Source: an uncultured Acidobacteriia bacterium (GTDB lineage Bacteria; Acidobacteriota; Terriglobia; Bryobacterales; Bryobacteraceae). From it: 64,000 nucleotides of DNA. Position numbers and translations under genes: made by a program. The notes under the pieces are model-generated. The model was given only the letters and a program-made list of their open reading frames with translations. It was not told the DNA's origin and did no database searches. Below are positions 53,240 to 63,790 of the stretch, piece after piece (position 1 is the first letter of the stretch; the number at the start of each line of letters is the position of its first letter). Location of the stretch: the NCBI GenBank assembly GCA_903875575.1, contig CAIQWJ010000020.1:62001-126000 (forward strand). The letters run 5' to 3'.

Positions 53240-56200
53240 TCAAAACTCCAGCCGGAGCAGCAACTGAATCTGCCTCGCCGTTTCGTTCAGTGGGGCGACA
53301 GCGGGAAAGCCGGAGGATGCGCCCTGGCGCCCGTAAGTTGCCAGACCAAAGTTGGAGGTACCAAATATGTTGCCGGGATTGTTCAGGTTCGCGTGGTTCA
53401 GAACGTTAAAGAAATCCGCCCGCAGAGTCAGCTTGAAACCCTCATGCGATCGCGACAATCCAAACGTACGTACCACCGAGATATCGGAATTATAAAGGCC
53501 AGGGCCGCGGAAGGCATTCCGTCCACCGGTTCCCACCACGCTCGGGCTGGCCGGTTGCGCGAAGGCCGCCGCGTTCAGCAGAATCACGCCTCCCGGTACC
53601 GCGGTCGGAGTCGACATCACGGCGGTGGCCGGATTCAGCAGGTTCGCCCTCTGGTCTTCAATCAGACCCTGACCGTTGATGGGCGCGATCGTCGTAATAG
53701 ACAGAACAGAATAGGGGAAACCGGAGCGGAAGGCTGCAATACCGGATAACTTCCAGCCGCCCAGGATTCGGGACCGGCCAGGAGAGCGCCATGTTCCCGC
53801 CAGAAACACATTGTGCCGCTGGTCAAAATCGGAGTTTCCCCGGTCGCCCCGGCTATTGCCCTGCTGCGCGAAGGAAGAGGGTGTCTGGACGCCTCCGCCG
53901 CCGGTGACCGTAGTGAAATTCAGGTTAAAGAAGTCCCCAATCAAGGGGTCGCTCTGATTGTCGATGGAGTGACTCAGCGTGTAGACTGCCTGGAAGTCAA
54001 GCGAATCGAGATGATACTTCAACAGCGAAGAGAGCCCGTAGTAGTTCGAAATTCCCTGCCCCGAACGCCAGGCGATGTCTGGAAATCCCGCATTGGGTCG
54101 CCCTGTACCCGCCAACACGGTGTACTGACGGTTGACGATATCCGTGGTGATCAAACGCCGGCCCAGAGCACCGGTGGCAGTGACTTCCAGCGTCAGATTA
54201 TTGCGCAGCGAACGCTGAGTACCCAGAAAGAAATCCTGTGCGTAGCCGTTGCGGAGCTTTGGATCAATGAGCGTCAGCGAAGGGAAATTGGAATTCGGGA
54301 ACACCGTCGCCACGCTCGGCACCACGTTGGAAAGCGGCTGCAGATAGTTGAACGAATTCGTGCCGATGGAAATGAAGGGCAGCTGAAAGTTGTTGTTCCG
54401 CACATTCTGCCAGAGGTTGTCGAAGGGCGAATCGAAGAAAATCCCGTACCCACCACGGATTGCAGTGCGACCGTGGCCTGTCGGATCCCAGGAGAAACCG
54501 ACGCGTGGGGCGAAATCGAAGTTATCCGCGCCATACAGATTCTGGTTGCCGCTGGACGGGCGAACCAGCGTCGCAGCCGCCACGCGCGCATTAAAATCCG
54601 CCTCGGAACCCAGCGTCACGATCGGATCCTTCACCGCCCCCGTATTCTGCGGCGCGCCAAAACGTTCGTAGCGGAACCCATAGTTCAGCGTCAGGCGGGG
54701 CGTCACGCGATAGCTGTCCTGGGCGAAGAAATAGCTCTGTGCGTACTGGTAAGCGCGATTGGCATTGGGGAGTCCGCCCGACAAACGGTCCACGGAGGCG
54801 AACACGCCGGAAGGCTGATCGAACGCGAAACTCACCAGAGAATTGAAGAAATACTCTCCGTTCTGTCCGGCTGTCAAATAGCCGCTGTTGTAGCGCAGCA
54901 ACATGCCGGCACCGAACGTCATGACGTGCTTCCGGCGCGTCCATACCGCGCTGTAGATCGCTTCCCCGGACTTGTTCTGATTTTTGTACGAATAGAACAA
55001 CGGACTTCCGGGCAGCGTCGCTCCATCACCCGAAACCAGCGTCGGAATTTCCGGATGAGCCCGATTCCAGTACAGGTTGTCGTTGCTGTAACTTCCTTTG
55101 AGTTCTGTGGTCAGGCGAGGAGTCAGAGATCGGGTCCAGTTGCCGGCAATTCCGGTAGTGTTCTGAAACAGCGGCGTAATAAACGCGGAATACGGACTCC
55201 AGCTGAAATACGGCTCGTGGAAACGATCCAGCACTGCGCGCGCCATAACACGATCGCGCCCGGACTTCGACGTATAGTCCACGCGCTCCAGCGCCAGAGT
55301 GCGCTCCACCACGACCGGCGAGGAAACCGTCCAGGGTGCATACAACGACAACGAAGTAATCACCGGGCCCGAATACTGGTTTAACAACTGCGAGGCCAGA
55401 CGCGTGGTCGGTACACCAAGAGCGGGCAGAAAATTCGTGGTTGGAAGAATATAGGTCTGCGGATCGAGTTTGCTGTGGCTCGTGTACCGTTCCAGCGCAC
55501 TGGAAAAGAACAACCGGTTGCGTCGAACCGGGCCGCCTGCCTGATAGCCGATGCGATTCTCTTTGTCCGGACGCCGACCCAGACCGTTCAGATTGTCCTG
55601 GAAATCGGCAGCGTTCAGCGCCTCATTCTTCAGGTAGAAATATCCGTTGCCATGGAAACTATTATTGCCCGCGCGGGTCACTGCGTTGGCCACAAAACCG
55701 CCAGTGTGACCGTATTCCGCCGAATAGTTATTGGTCGAAATTCGGTATTCCTGAATAGCTTCGGGCGAAACCGGATTCAGCGGACCGGTGACCAGGTAAT
55801 TCACATTTGCCACGCCATCCAGCAGATAGCTGGACGCGGAAGGCCGCGCACCGGAAACGCTGACACCCAGACCGCGACCTGTGCCGCTGTCCGAAGTAAC
55901 GCCCGGCAGACTGACCAGCAGAGTGTAAACGTCGCGGCCTCCCAGCGGCAGATCTTCAATCTGTTGCGGTTCCACCACAAAGGACTGCGACGTATCCAGC
56001 ACCCCGCGTTCACCCTGCTGCGCGGTGAAAGAGCCCGAACGACTGGTATCCACATCCGGGCCGAAGAACGTCACCACGGTTTTCGTGCCCGGCAGAAAAA
56101 CGCTGCGATACTGCCCCGCTTCCCAAACGTCGTTCAAAGGGCGCAGTCGAAAATCCAGCGTTACAATGCCCGCAACCGGCAGTTCCAGTTGCTGGAGTTC

Positions 56201-56467
56201 CTGCGGCTGATGGGCATCGGACTGCGCACGGAGCGTGTAAGTGCCGGCGGAAAGCAGCGGCAAAAAGTAGTAACCGGCCGCGTCGCTCTTCTGCGAACCG
56301 GAAGCAGCGAGAGTCGTGCTGGTCCAGTTGACGGTGGCACCTGCCACTGCCCGGCCTGTAACTGAGTTGACAATTCGTCCGGCAATCAACCCCTGTGTGG
56401 TCTGGGCGCAAAGCTGGATTGTCGCTCCCAGAAAGACAACAGCCAGCAGTTGCAGCGGGTGGCGCAT
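53240..56467 (-). CDS. TonB-dependent receptor with carboxypeptidase-regulatory domain (Oar-like)
   Basis: A 1075-residue outer-membrane protein with a signal peptide (ending QLCAQT), a CarboxypepD_reg beta domain (about 22-105), a plug-type region (about 115-230) and a long 22-stranded-type barrel ending in an aromatic C-terminus (LLLRLEF). Such receptors take up large or bulky ligands; the substrate is unknown. The TANNNT box at 56476-56481 lies 8 nt before the start, inside the 3' end of the upstream glycoside-hydrolase gene, so it may have its own promoter. Confidence 0.9.
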   Translation of the reverse strand: MRHPLQLLAVVFLGATIQLCAQTTQGLIAGRIVNSVTGRAVAGATVNWTSTTLAASGSQKSDAAGYYFLPLLSAGTYTLRAQSDAHQPQELQQLELPVAGIVTLDFRLRPLNDVWEAGQYRSVFLPGTKTVVTFFGPDVDTSRSGSFTAQQGERGVLDTSQSFVVEPQQIEDLPLGGRDVYTLLVSLPGVTSDSGTGRGLGVSVSGARPSASSYLLDGVANVNYLVTGPLNPVSPEAIQEYRISTNNYSAEYGHTGGFVANAVTRAGNNSFHGNGYFYLKNEALNAADFQDNLNGLGRRPDKENRIGYQAGGPVRRNRLFFSSALERYTSHSKLDPQTYILPTTNFLPALGVPTTRLASQLLNQYSGPVITSLSLYAPWTVSSPVVVERTLALERVDYTSKSGRDRVMARAVLDRFHEPYFSWSPYSAFITPLFQNTTGIAGNWTRSLTPRLTTELKGSYSNDNLYWNRAHPEIPTLVSGDGATLPGSPLFYSYKNQNKSGEAIYSAVWTRRKHVMTFGAGMLLRYNSGYLTAGQNGEYFFNSLVSFAFDQPSGVFASVDRLSGGLPNANRAYQYAQSYFFAQDSYRVTPRLTLNYGFRYERFGAPQNTGAVKDPIVTLGSEADFNARVAAATLVRPSSGNQNLYGADNFDFAPRVGFSWDPTGHGRTAIRGGYGIFFDSPFDNLWQNVRNNNFQLPFISIGTNSFNYLQPLSNVVPSVATVFPNSNFPSLTLIDPKLRNGYAQDFFLGTQRSLRNNLTLEVTATGALGRRLITTDIVNRQYTVLAGTGRPNAGFPDIAWRSGQGISNYYGLSSLLKYHLDSLDFQAVYTLSHSIDNQSDPLIGDFFNLNFTTVTGGGGVQTPSSFAQQGNSRGDRGNSDFDQRHNVFLAGTWRSPGRSRILGGWKLSGIAAFRSGFPYSVLSITTIAPINGQGLIEDQRANLLNPATAVMSTPTAVPGGVILLNAAAFAQPASPSVVGTGGRNAFRGPGLYNSDISVVRTFGLSRSHEGFKLTLRADFFNVLNHANLNNPGNIFGTSNFGLATYGRQGASSGFPAVAPLNETARQIQLLLRLEF

Positions 56468-56475
56468 GTCTTTAC

Positions 56476-56481
56476 AGTGTA
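56476..56481 (-). promoter_or_regulatory. -10-like box of the TonB receptor gene
   Basis: TACACT on the minus strand is 8 nt before the ATG at 56467. It lies between the receptor start and the stop of the gene before it. Confidence 0.35.
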
Positions 56482-56485
56482 CTGT

Positions 56486-58720
56486 CTACGCCCAGTCGAT
56501 AGCCACCGCTTCGTTCAATTCAAACGGCGGCACTTCCACTTCCACTGCGCCATTCAGCACGCTCGATCTCGGCACCGCAGCACTCACCAGGAACTTCACC
56601 CCCCTGACGCTCTTTCCCTTCGGAATCCGTACCCGCACCTTCTGCGGCGGCGAGGGAACCAGTTCCCGTATCGGTCCTTTCATCATCATCGGATTCGTGA
56701 GGTTCACCAGATGCGCCGTCACAGACCCCTGCTGCTCCCAGAGCGACACATCGACCATCCCCTTCCCCGTCACTGTGAGAGGCTGCTCCCCTTTGAAAGC
56801 CCAGGCCACCGCGTTCTTCAGCACGGTTCCATGATCGTTCGAAAGAACTTCCCAGAAAGTGCGGTCGATATCGAACGGGAAGTACACTACTCTGCCCTTG
56901 CCCACTTCACGCACGAAAACCCCGGGCGTATCGGTATGCGGCACCGTCGCGTAAACTTCTTCCATCGGCAGATCGGGATACTGCGGCACCAGCGTCAGCG
57001 GCGAATACCTTTGTGCCGTGGTGGTCTTCACATGCACCCAGTTCACGCCATTGATAATACGCGTGGCATTTTCAAGGCCCTTCACAAGGGGATGATACGT
57101 CCCCTCGCGCGGGTCTTTCTCCACGTTGAGATACGAATTGTGAACCCCGGTATCGACCTTGCCGTCATAAGATACGCCAAACAGCTCAGACAGCCCGAAG
57201 TCTTTTCGCCGCTTGCCCCACTCGTCATAAAGCGACGTCTCATGCGTCGCCACCAGACTCCCGCCACGAGCCACAAACTCGGTAAGTTGCTTGATCTGCC
57301 GGTCAGAAAGCGCCGCAATATTGGGCAGAATCAGGACCTTGTACCGATCCACGTGCTCATCATCGAGCAGCAGATCATGCACCATGTCGAACGGAATCCG
57401 CGCCTCCACCAGTGCCTCGTAATATCCGAGGGTATGGTTTTCCACCTTCCCAGCCGCCTGCGCCGCACCATAGTAAGCCGCCGTCTGCTGGGAATAGACA
57501 ATCGCAACCTCCGCCAGCGACTTCTCGTTCCGCAGATATTTCTGGTTGCGGTAATGCCACCCGTAAAATTTCTCCACCACCGGCATCCAGCGTTTATCGA
57601 TCGGCTTGGCGTTGAACTTCACTACCCACGGCCGAAGATTATGCGCCACGCCATCTGCCAGCCAAAGGCGGATCTCATCGCCGCTCTGCACCGAATCCTT
57701 CCAGCGATATGTCTCCTCCACGCCGACGCTCGTGATCCCGGCAATCGCTTTCGTCCCCATTGTTGCCGCGTATTCCTTGGCGTTCTTGCCGTTGCTCCAC
57801 GGAGGCATCACCCCGCTCCGCGCCTGCCGGTCGGCAAAGATCGTCGGGGCCACCAGGCCGATCTCCGCCATATCGAGATCGCTCAGCGCGCCCCCGCCGG
57901 AATTCGCCAGAAACGCGGCATCCTCATTGCGCTTCTTGATTTCCGTATCCCACAACCGCCACAGGTCAAACAACCGGCTCTCTCGCCACAGCAGATACTG
58001 ACGGCGAACCGGATCCTGCGGGTCGGTGGTGCGCGGCAGATCGTGACTCGAATAATCCCGGAACAGGCTCTGGCACGACTTGCAATAGCACATCCCGCTG
58101 CCGGTCCAGCGGTTGGCGAAGATCCCATCCACCGGATAGGTCTCCATGATCTCGATGATCACGTCCAGCATGAAATGGAAGTTGTACATGCCCAACGCGC
58201 AGGTCACCCAAAGCGAGGGATCGGCCCAATGTCGGCGCGGCGTGCCGTCAGCCTGCACGGCGATCACTTCGGGATGTACGTCCGCCAGGTCCTGATGCAT
58301 GGCGTGGGGATCCACGCGGGCGATCACGTTCATCCCCATATCGCGGCAACCCTTGTACATTTCGCCGAAGGGATCGCTGTTGCCGAGGAACCTGCTCCGG
58401 TGATGGAACTGAACCTTTGTGGGATAGAACGCCACGACGCCACCGGCCGATATGCAGGCAGCGTCGGCATGGCAGCGTCGGAAATAGTCGAGCCAGAATT
58501 TCGGATCGTACTGGCCGGGGTCGTCTTCCACGAAGGCCAGTTGCATCCATCGCATGGGACGGTCGTACCAGTCTTTGGGCACGGGGCCGGCCTTCGCCGC
58601 CTGGCCAATGCGCACCGCAGCAGGGCGTCGTGCCGCAACCTGCGCCAACGCGTTACCCGCAAGCATGGTTGCCCCGGTAACCGCACCGGACTTCTGAAGG
58701 AATTCACGCCGCGTGTTCAT
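56486..58720 (-). CDS. Tat-exported glycoside-hydrolase-like protein with GH42-type trimerisation domain
   Basis: A 744-residue protein with a Tat signal (TRREFLQKSG). The central part (about 55-420) looks like a TIM-barrel hydrolase related to GH42/hypothetical GH families; the order of GIFANRWTGSGMCYCKSC and FLANSGGG is suggestive, but catalytic acids cannot be assigned. Residues 440-640 match the GH42 trimerisation/Rossmann-like domain (VLILPNIAALSDRQIKQL, GGSLVATHETSLYDEWG). It sits 18 nt upstream of the TonB receptor, consistent with a polysaccharide-use locus. Confidence 0.75.
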   Translation of the reverse strand: MNTRREFLQKSGAVTGATMLAGNALAQVAARRPAAVRIGQAAKAGPVPKDWYDRPMRWMQLAFVEDDPGQYDPKFWLDYFRRCHADAACISAGGVVAFYPTKVQFHHRSRFLGNSDPFGEMYKGCRDMGMNVIARVDPHAMHQDLADVHPEVIAVQADGTPRRHWADPSLWVTCALGMYNFHFMLDVIIEIMETYPVDGIFANRWTGSGMCYCKSCQSLFRDYSSHDLPRTTDPQDPVRRQYLLWRESRLFDLWRLWDTEIKKRNEDAAFLANSGGGALSDLDMAEIGLVAPTIFADRQARSGVMPPWSNGKNAKEYAATMGTKAIAGITSVGVEETYRWKDSVQSGDEIRLWLADGVAHNLRPWVVKFNAKPIDKRWMPVVEKFYGWHYRNQKYLRNEKSLAEVAIVYSQQTAAYYGAAQAAGKVENHTLGYYEALVEARIPFDMVHDLLLDDEHVDRYKVLILPNIAALSDRQIKQLTEFVARGGSLVATHETSLYDEWGKRRKDFGLSELFGVSYDGKVDTGVHNSYLNVEKDPREGTYHPLVKGLENATRIINGVNWVHVKTTTAQRYSPLTLVPQYPDLPMEEVYATVPHTDTPGVFVREVGKGRVVYFPFDIDRTFWEVLSNDHGTVLKNAVAWAFKGEQPLTVTGKGMVDVSLWEQQGSVTAHLVNLTNPMMMKGPIRELVPSPPQKVRVRIPKGKSVRGVKFLVSAAVPRSSVLNGAVEVEVPPFELNEAVAIDWA

Positions 58721-59045
58721 GTTGTTACCCCCGACGCATCAGATTATCAGAGTCAGCCTGGGCGGCAGATGCTGTGCTGGGCGGTCGAATGGACGGTCAA
58801 ACCACAAACCTGAACTCAAGGCACTCATGACTCATCGCCCGAAGGTTGCAAGGCGCTGTACTCCGCGATCTCATTGGGCCCCTTGACGAATGGCCTGAGG
58901 ACTGCACACTGATAAGACGGCCGTCGTACACTTCTCGGACCCCGATGTCGCCCCTGCCGCGACAACACCGTCCAATTACGGTCGTCGTTCAGATCATGCG
59001 TTTATGGAGGCCATGTTGCTGCATTCTCTTGTACCCAAATAAAAC

Positions 59046-59074
59046 TTGCCCCATCGCCGGTTTCAGGCGATACT
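59046..59074 (+). promoter_or_regulatory. Promoter of the collagen-like gene
   Basis: TTGCCC (59046-59051) and GATACT (59069-59074) with a 17-nt spacer. The leader of about 61 nt includes GGAGG before the ATG at 59142. The rest of 58721-59141 shows no gene or repeat I could recognise. Confidence 0.5.
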
Positions 59075-59141
59075 ACCTCAAGGTCCAAAATGGCGTCCGA
59101 GTCTTGTTCTGAGCCATGTCCCACGGAGGAAACTTTTCACA

Positions 59142-60443
59142 ATGAGAACCAACCAGCGCCCGTACACCCTGAGTAAGCTGATTTTTTTCATCGCGCTTCT
59201 ACCCCTCGTCGCCGTCGCCCAGACCGTCCCCCTGACGCAGGATGCGTACGTGGTGCCGGGCAACGGCAGCAACTTCGGCGGCACGGCCTCCATGAATGTG
59301 AACGGCGTCAACAATTCGCAGTCGCTCGCGCAGTTTGACCTGTCCTCTCTCTCCGGCATCACTGCCGCCAACGTTTCCAGAGCCACCTTCACCTTCTTCG
59401 TCAACAAAGTCACCGCTGCCGGCAATGTCAACATCTCCGTTGCCAACGGAAGCTGGACCGAATCGACCGTGAACGGAACGAACGCCCCCGTGGCGGCAGC
59501 CGCAGTCTCCAGCGGCCTCAACATTCCCTCCGCCGGTGTTTACGTCTCCATCGATGCCACTAACGCCGTCAAATCCTGGTTGACGGCGACCACCAACAAT
59601 GGCTTCCTCATCGCCCCGGCCGATGGCACCGTCAATATCGCTATCGACACTAAAGAAAGTTCCACCACCAGCCATCCCGCCACCCTGACTGTCCTCCTCA
59701 CCGCGACAGGACCGACAGGTACTCAGGGTCCTACTGGCGTGACCGGTGCCACTGGCGTGACCGGCGCGGGAACAACCGGGGCAACTGGCGCAACAGGTAG
59801 TCAGGGCTCCACCGGAGCCACAGGCGCGACCGGTGCTACGGGTAACAACGGAGCGGCGGGTGCAACCGGAGCGACAGGTTTCGCTGGTGCCACAGGTATT
59901 AACGGCACGGTTGGAGCCACCGGCGCGACCGGTGCTACGGGCAACAACGGCGCCACTGGTGTAACCGGAGCAGCCTCCGCCGTACCCGGACCTCAGGGCG
60001 CGACAGGCAGCACCGGCCCCACTGGCTCCGGAGGGGCATTCTTCTCCGCCAATGTGAACTACCCTCAGACGGCGACTTCGTCGAGTCCCTTCTACTTCTC
60101 ACCAAACGCAAGTGGCGACCCCACCTCCGGCGGAAACTTCACTGCCTTCAATCAGGTAGCTGTTCCCATGGTGAAGGCTTGCACTTTTGATGCCCTTTAC
60201 GTGTCCGCAAACCCGGTTCCCGGTGGTCTTGGTTCCGGCGGGCCGTTTTCCGTCGCATTGGTGGTAAACGGAACGCCAACAGCTCTCAGCGTCTCCCTCA
60301 ACAACAGCGGCGCTTCAACGGTTAAGAACTCCGCAACGGGCTCCATTTCGGTCAATGCGGGTGATTTGGTTGGATTGCAGGGAGTCGGCTCTGGTCTGAC
60401 GTTGGGGAGCTCCACCATCGGTACGATGCTGCACTGTCAGTAG
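59142..60443 (+). CDS. Secreted collagen-like protein with DNRLRE-type domain
   Basis: From ATG 59142 the protein is 433 residues: a signal peptide (ending VAVAQT), a DNRLRE/NPCBM-like beta domain (about 28-185) and a Gly-x-Thr/Gly-x-Asn collagen-like stretch (about 190-295, rich in GATG repeats), then a C-terminal beta-rich domain (about 300-433). Collagen-like proteins often form surface fibres. The GATG repeats are coded by varied codons, so the DNA repeat is imperfect. A GGAGG lies 12 nt before the ATG. A remnant of a related gene follows. Confidence 0.85.
   Translation: MRTNQRPYTLSKLIFFIALLPLVAVAQTVPLTQDAYVVPGNGSNFGGTASMNVNGVNNSQSLAQFDLSSLSGITAANVSRATFTFFVNKVTAAGNVNISVANGSWTESTVNGTNAPVAAAAVSSGLNIPSAGVYVSIDATNAVKSWLTATTNNGFLIAPADGTVNIAIDTKESSTTSHPATLTVLLTATGPTGTQGPTGVTGATGVTGAGTTGATGATGSQGSTGATGATGATGNNGAAGATGATGFAGATGINGTVGATGATGATGNNGATGVTGAASAVPGPQGATGSTGPTGSGGAFFSANVNYPQTATSSSPFYFSPNASGDPTSGGNFTAFNQVAVPMVKACTFDALYVSANPVPGGLGSGGPFSVALVVNGTPTALSVSLNNSGASTVKNSATGSISVNAGDLVGLQGVGSGLTLGSSTIGTMLHCQ
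59700..60030 (+). repeat. Collagen-like Gly-x-x repeat tract
   Basis: Imperfect repeats of GGTGCAACCGG-type 9-mers code for Gly-Ala-Thr and related triplets. The repeat is at the protein level; codons vary. Confidence 0.8.
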
Positions 60444-60500
60444 CACATCCGGATTGGGGCGCTGCACATGGTCGCGGTCGGCTGAATCCGTCGAAGTCAA

Positions 60501-60525
60501 CTCCGGCGGTGTTCCAACGCCGGAG
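60501..60525 (+). terminator. Possible terminator after the collagen-like gene
   Basis: CTCCGGCG (60501-60508) pairs with CGCCGGAG (60518-60525) around a 9-nt loop. There is no T run, so the assignment is weak. Confidence 0.4.
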
Positions 60526-60620
60526 AGCCATACACTACTTAAGCAACAGCGGCACTTCAACGCTCTACTACGGCACCGCCTGCACCGTTTCAGTTCAGCG
60601 ACCAGAGATGTCGCCTTCTC
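60526..60620 (+). pseudogene. Remnant of a collagen-like protein gene C-terminus
   Basis: AACAGCGGCACTTCAACG at 60545-60562 differs by one base from AACAGCGGCGCTTCAACG at 60304-60321 in the gene before it. In the matching frame the remnant reads SNSGTSTLYYGTACTVSV, close to [19 protein letters not shown] of the intact protein. It has no start and drifts out of frame later, so it is probably a decayed duplicate. The rest of the gap 60444-60768 has nothing else recognisable apart from the hairpin. Confidence 0.4.
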
Positions 60621-60768
60621 GAGTCCGGTTTCGTGGCCTATTCGGAGAACTCCCCGGCATCGCTCGCGATACTTCTTTAGCATCTGGCATGATGTCCTCG
60701 TGTTCCATCTCTTGTCCCGGCCCCCCCTATGACATAAGATGTTATTCACCCTGGGGAACCTGTCCGAC

Positions 60769-63700
60769 ATGAAAGCGGCATTATTCGCCATCACTGCATT
60801 TTTCCTGATTTGTGCGACCCTGCCATCGCAACCGCCCGCCGCTGACAGGAACACGCCAGACTTCCCCACCAAAATCCTTCCCATCCTTCAGACGTCCTGC
60901 TACGGCTGCCACAGCGGCAATCGCCCGGTTGGCGGTCTCCGCCTTGATGCTCGCTCCTTCGCCATGCGGGCCATCATTCCAGGCAACAGCAAGGAGAGCC
61001 GTCTCCTGCATCGCATGGAAGGCCTCAACGGCGAACCGCAAATGCCCCTCGGCATGACGCCGCTCACTAAAGAACAGATCGAGACAGTCAGAACCTGGAT
61101 TGATCGCGGGGCCACCTGGCCCGAAGCAAACGCGGGCGAAGAACATTGGGCCTATATCAAGCCCGTCAAACCCGCACCGCCCGCCGTGACCGACAGCAAG
61201 TGGCCGCGCAATCCCATCGACGCCTTTGTGCTCGCCAGACTGGAGAAAGAAGGACTGCGCCCAGCGCCGGAAGCGTCCAAAGAAACCCTGATCCGCCGCC
61301 TGAGCCTGGATCTCGTCGGCCTGCCACCCACTCCCGCCGAAGTCTCGGCCTTCCTCGCCGACAAACGCCCCGACGCCTACAACCGCCTCGTAGACAAGTT
61401 ACTCGCTTCACCGCATTACGGCGAACGCTGGGCCAGGCTCTGGCTCGATCTCGCCCGCTACGCCGATTCTAACGGCTACGAGAAAGACGAGCGTCGCTCC
61501 ATGTGGCCGTATCGCGACTGGGTCATCAAAGCTCTCAACGACAACATGCACTTCGACCAGTTCACCATCGAACAGGTCGCTGGAGACATGCTGCCGAACG
61601 CCACCAAAGAACAGAAAATCGCCACCGGCTTCCTGCGCAACTCCATGTTCAACGGCGAAGGCGGCGTGGACCCCGAAGAGAACAACTGGAACATCCAACT
61701 GGACCGCGCCACTACAGTGAGCAATGCCTTCCTCGGTTCCACCATGGGCTGCGCCGAGTGCCACGACCACAAGTTCGATCCCTTCACCCAGAAGCAGTTC
61801 TATTCCATGGTGGCCTTCTTCAACAATGCCGATTTCGGCAAAGATGCCGCCAGTCTCACTGAACCCGTGCTCGATCTGCCGGACCCCGCCCAGCAAGCCC
61901 GGCGCGACGTGTTGAACGCGGAAGTGAAGAAATGGCAGGCACAGCTGAACGACGATTCCGATACCGCGAAAGCGCTCCAGAAGGTTTGGGAGCAAAGCAT
62001 TCGCGACGCTGAAGCCGACTGGCAGCCGCTGCACCCGACTCGTGCGCAGTCCGCCGGCGGTTCCACGCTCTCCACCTACGCCGACGGCACCATACTGGCA
62101 CTCGGCCCGAATCCTGAAACGGACACCTACGCACTGGAAGCGAAGTCCCCAATTCGCGAAATCACCGGGATCCGCCTCGAAGCCCTTCCGGACCCCAGCC
62201 TCCCTCGCGGTGGACCCGGCCGCGACTACTACGGCAACTTCATGCTTCAGGACATGAAGATTGAGGCTGGCACCACACCTGTCGCGATCAGGGAATCCGC
62301 CATGGACGATAGCAACGGCGCGGGACAACAGGGTCCCGGCAAAAAGTTCCCGCAGATCTGGGTAGTGGACGTGTCGAAGGAAGAGAACAACCAGCGCCTG
62401 CCGCGCCAAATGGTGATGGTTCCCACCAAACCAATCGCTCTGGATGCCGATGGCGTTCTGCGCATCCGCATCATCCAGGCCACCGAGAATGGCCACCAGG
62501 GGCTCGGCCGCTTCCGTCTCTCCGTCACTGGTTCAGCCGCGCCCAAACGCATCGTGGAGATTACCGCAGCCCTCCGCCCCGTTCTCAACATCGCGCCCGA
62601 CCAGCGCACGAAGACACAGGCCACGCAAATGTCGGCCCGCTATCGCTCGCAGGCACAGGAACTGTTGCCAGTCCGCAACACCATTAAAGATCTCCAGGCA
62701 CAGGTGCAGGCACTCGGAATTCCCACCACCCTCGTGATGTCCGAAAACACAGCCGTCACACACCCTGGCACTACCATTCGCATTCGCGGCAGTTTCACCA
62801 GCAAGGGCGCGGACGTCGAGGCCGGCATTCCGGCGTTCCTCGGTAAACTCCCAGCCGATCAACCACAGAATCGCCTCGCTCTCGCGAAGTGGCTTGTCAG
62901 CCGCGACAACCCGCTCACCGCCCGCGTTGTCGTCAATCACATCTGGGAGACGTACTTCGGACGTGGCCTGGTGGAGACAGCCGAAGACTTCGGCACGCAG
63001 GGTTCCCGCCCATCTCACCCCGAGTTGCTCGACTTCCTCGCCACTCAGTTCATGGATAGCGGCTGGGATCTCAAAGCCATGCACCGCCTCATCATCACCT
63101 CGGCCACATACCGCCAGTCTTCAAAAGCTTCTCCGGAGGTCTTGTCGAAGGACCCCGCGAATATCCTGCTTTCCCGCGGTGCCCGCTACCGCGTGGAAGC
63201 CGAAATGGTTCGTGACATCACGCTCTCCGCCAGCGGCCTCCTCAGCCAGAAGATGGGCGGCCCCAGCGTGTTCCCCTACCAACCCAACGGCGTCTGGGAA
63301 CTCCCGTATGAAAAAGATTCCGACACCTGGAATATGAGCGAGGGCGAAGACCGCTTTCGCCGCGGCCTCTACACTTTCATTCGCCGCGCCGCGCCTTACC
63401 CCGCCATGACGGTCTTCGATGCCACCAGCCGTGAATACTGCACGCCGCGCCGCAATCACACCGATACACCGCTCCAGGCGCTCACCACGCTCAACGATCC
63501 TGCGTTCTTCGAAGCCGCGAAAGCCATGGGCACGCGAATGATGAAAGAAGGCGGATCCACCACACCCTCACGCATTGACTACGGCTTTCGACTCGCCACC
63601 TCAAGACATCCGCTGCCCGCGGAACTCAACCTCCTCCGCACCGCCTTCGACACCGAACGCAGCTACTTCGCTGCCCACGCCGAGGAAGCCAAAACCATCG

Positions 63701-63786
63701 CGGGCAAACCCGTCCCCGATCTCGCCGCCTGGATCATGCTTGCGCGCGGCCTCCTGAACCTCGACGAAACCCTGACAAGGCACTAA
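60769..63786 (+). CDS. Planctomycete-type cytochrome c / DUF1549-DUF1553 protein
   Basis: From ATG 60769 the protein is about 1005 residues with a signal peptide (ending LPSQ). A single CxxCH (CYGCH, 44-48) begins the PSCyt1 region, followed by PSCyt2 (DUF1549, about 130-330, from [32 protein letters not shown] to the [11 protein letters not shown] stretch) and PSD1 (DUF1553, about 690-960, from [26 protein letters not shown] to [12 protein letters not shown]). These proteins pair with DUF1501 proteins and may help degrade polysaccharides or other substrates outside the cell. An upstream ATG at 60739 is less likely because it precedes the signal peptide. Confidence 0.88.
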   Translation: MKAALFAITAFFLICATLPSQPPAADRNTPDFPTKILPILQTSCYGCHSGNRPVGGLRLDARSFAMRAIIPGNSKESRLLHRMEGLNGEPQMPLGMTPLTKEQIETVRTWIDRGATWPEANAGEEHWAYIKPVKPAPPAVTDSKWPRNPIDAFVLARLEKEGLRPAPEASKETLIRRLSLDLVGLPPTPAEVSAFLADKRPDAYNRLVDKLLASPHYGERWARLWLDLARYADSNGYEKDERRSMWPYRDWVIKALNDNMHFDQFTIEQVAGDMLPNATKEQKIATGFLRNSMFNGEGGVDPEENNWNIQLDRATTVSNAFLGSTMGCAECHDHKFDPFTQKQFYSMVAFFNNADFGKDAASLTEPVLDLPDPAQQARRDVLNAEVKKWQAQLNDDSDTAKALQKVWEQSIRDAEADWQPLHPTRAQSAGGSTLSTYADGTILALGPNPETDTYALEAKSPIREITGIRLEALPDPSLPRGGPGRDYYGNFMLQDMKIEAGTTPVAIRESAMDDSNGAGQQGPGKKFPQIWVVDVSKEENNQRLPRQMVMVPTKPIALDADGVLRIRIIQATENGHQGLGRFRLSVTGSAAPKRIVEITAALRPVLNIAPDQRTKTQATQMSARYRSQAQELLPVRNTIKDLQAQVQALGIPTTLVMSENTAVTHPGTTIRIRGSFTSKGADVEAGIPAFLGKLPADQPQNRLALAKWLVSRDNPLTARVVVNHIWETYFGRGLVETAEDFGTQGSRPSHPELLDFLATQFMDSGWDLKAMHRLIITSATYRQSSKASPEVLSKDPANILLSRGARYRVEAEMVRDITLSASGLLSQKMGGPSVFPYQPNGVWELPYEKDSDTWNMSEGEDRFRRGLYTFIRRAAPYPAMTVFDATSREYCTPRRNHTDTPLQALTTLNDPAFFEAAKAMGTRMMKEGGSTTPSRIDYGFRLATSRHPLPAELNLLRTAFDTERSYFAAHAEEAKTIAGKPVPDLAAWIMLARGLLNLDETLTRH

Positions 63787-63790
63787 CACC

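Noticed and set aside
53813-55384. 523-residue plus-strand frame opposite the TonB receptor
   Set aside because: No signal, motif or start site, and high Arg content typical of antisense frames in GC-rich DNA.
56450-58813. 787-residue plus-strand frame opposite the glycoside-hydrolase-like gene
   Set aside because: The minus strand has a Tat signal and trimerisation-domain motifs; the opposite frame is His/Arg-rich shadow.
59700-60030. Repeat tract considered as CRISPR or minisatellite
   Set aside because: It encodes collagen-like Gly-x-x triplets with varied codons, has no spacers and is inside an open reading frame.
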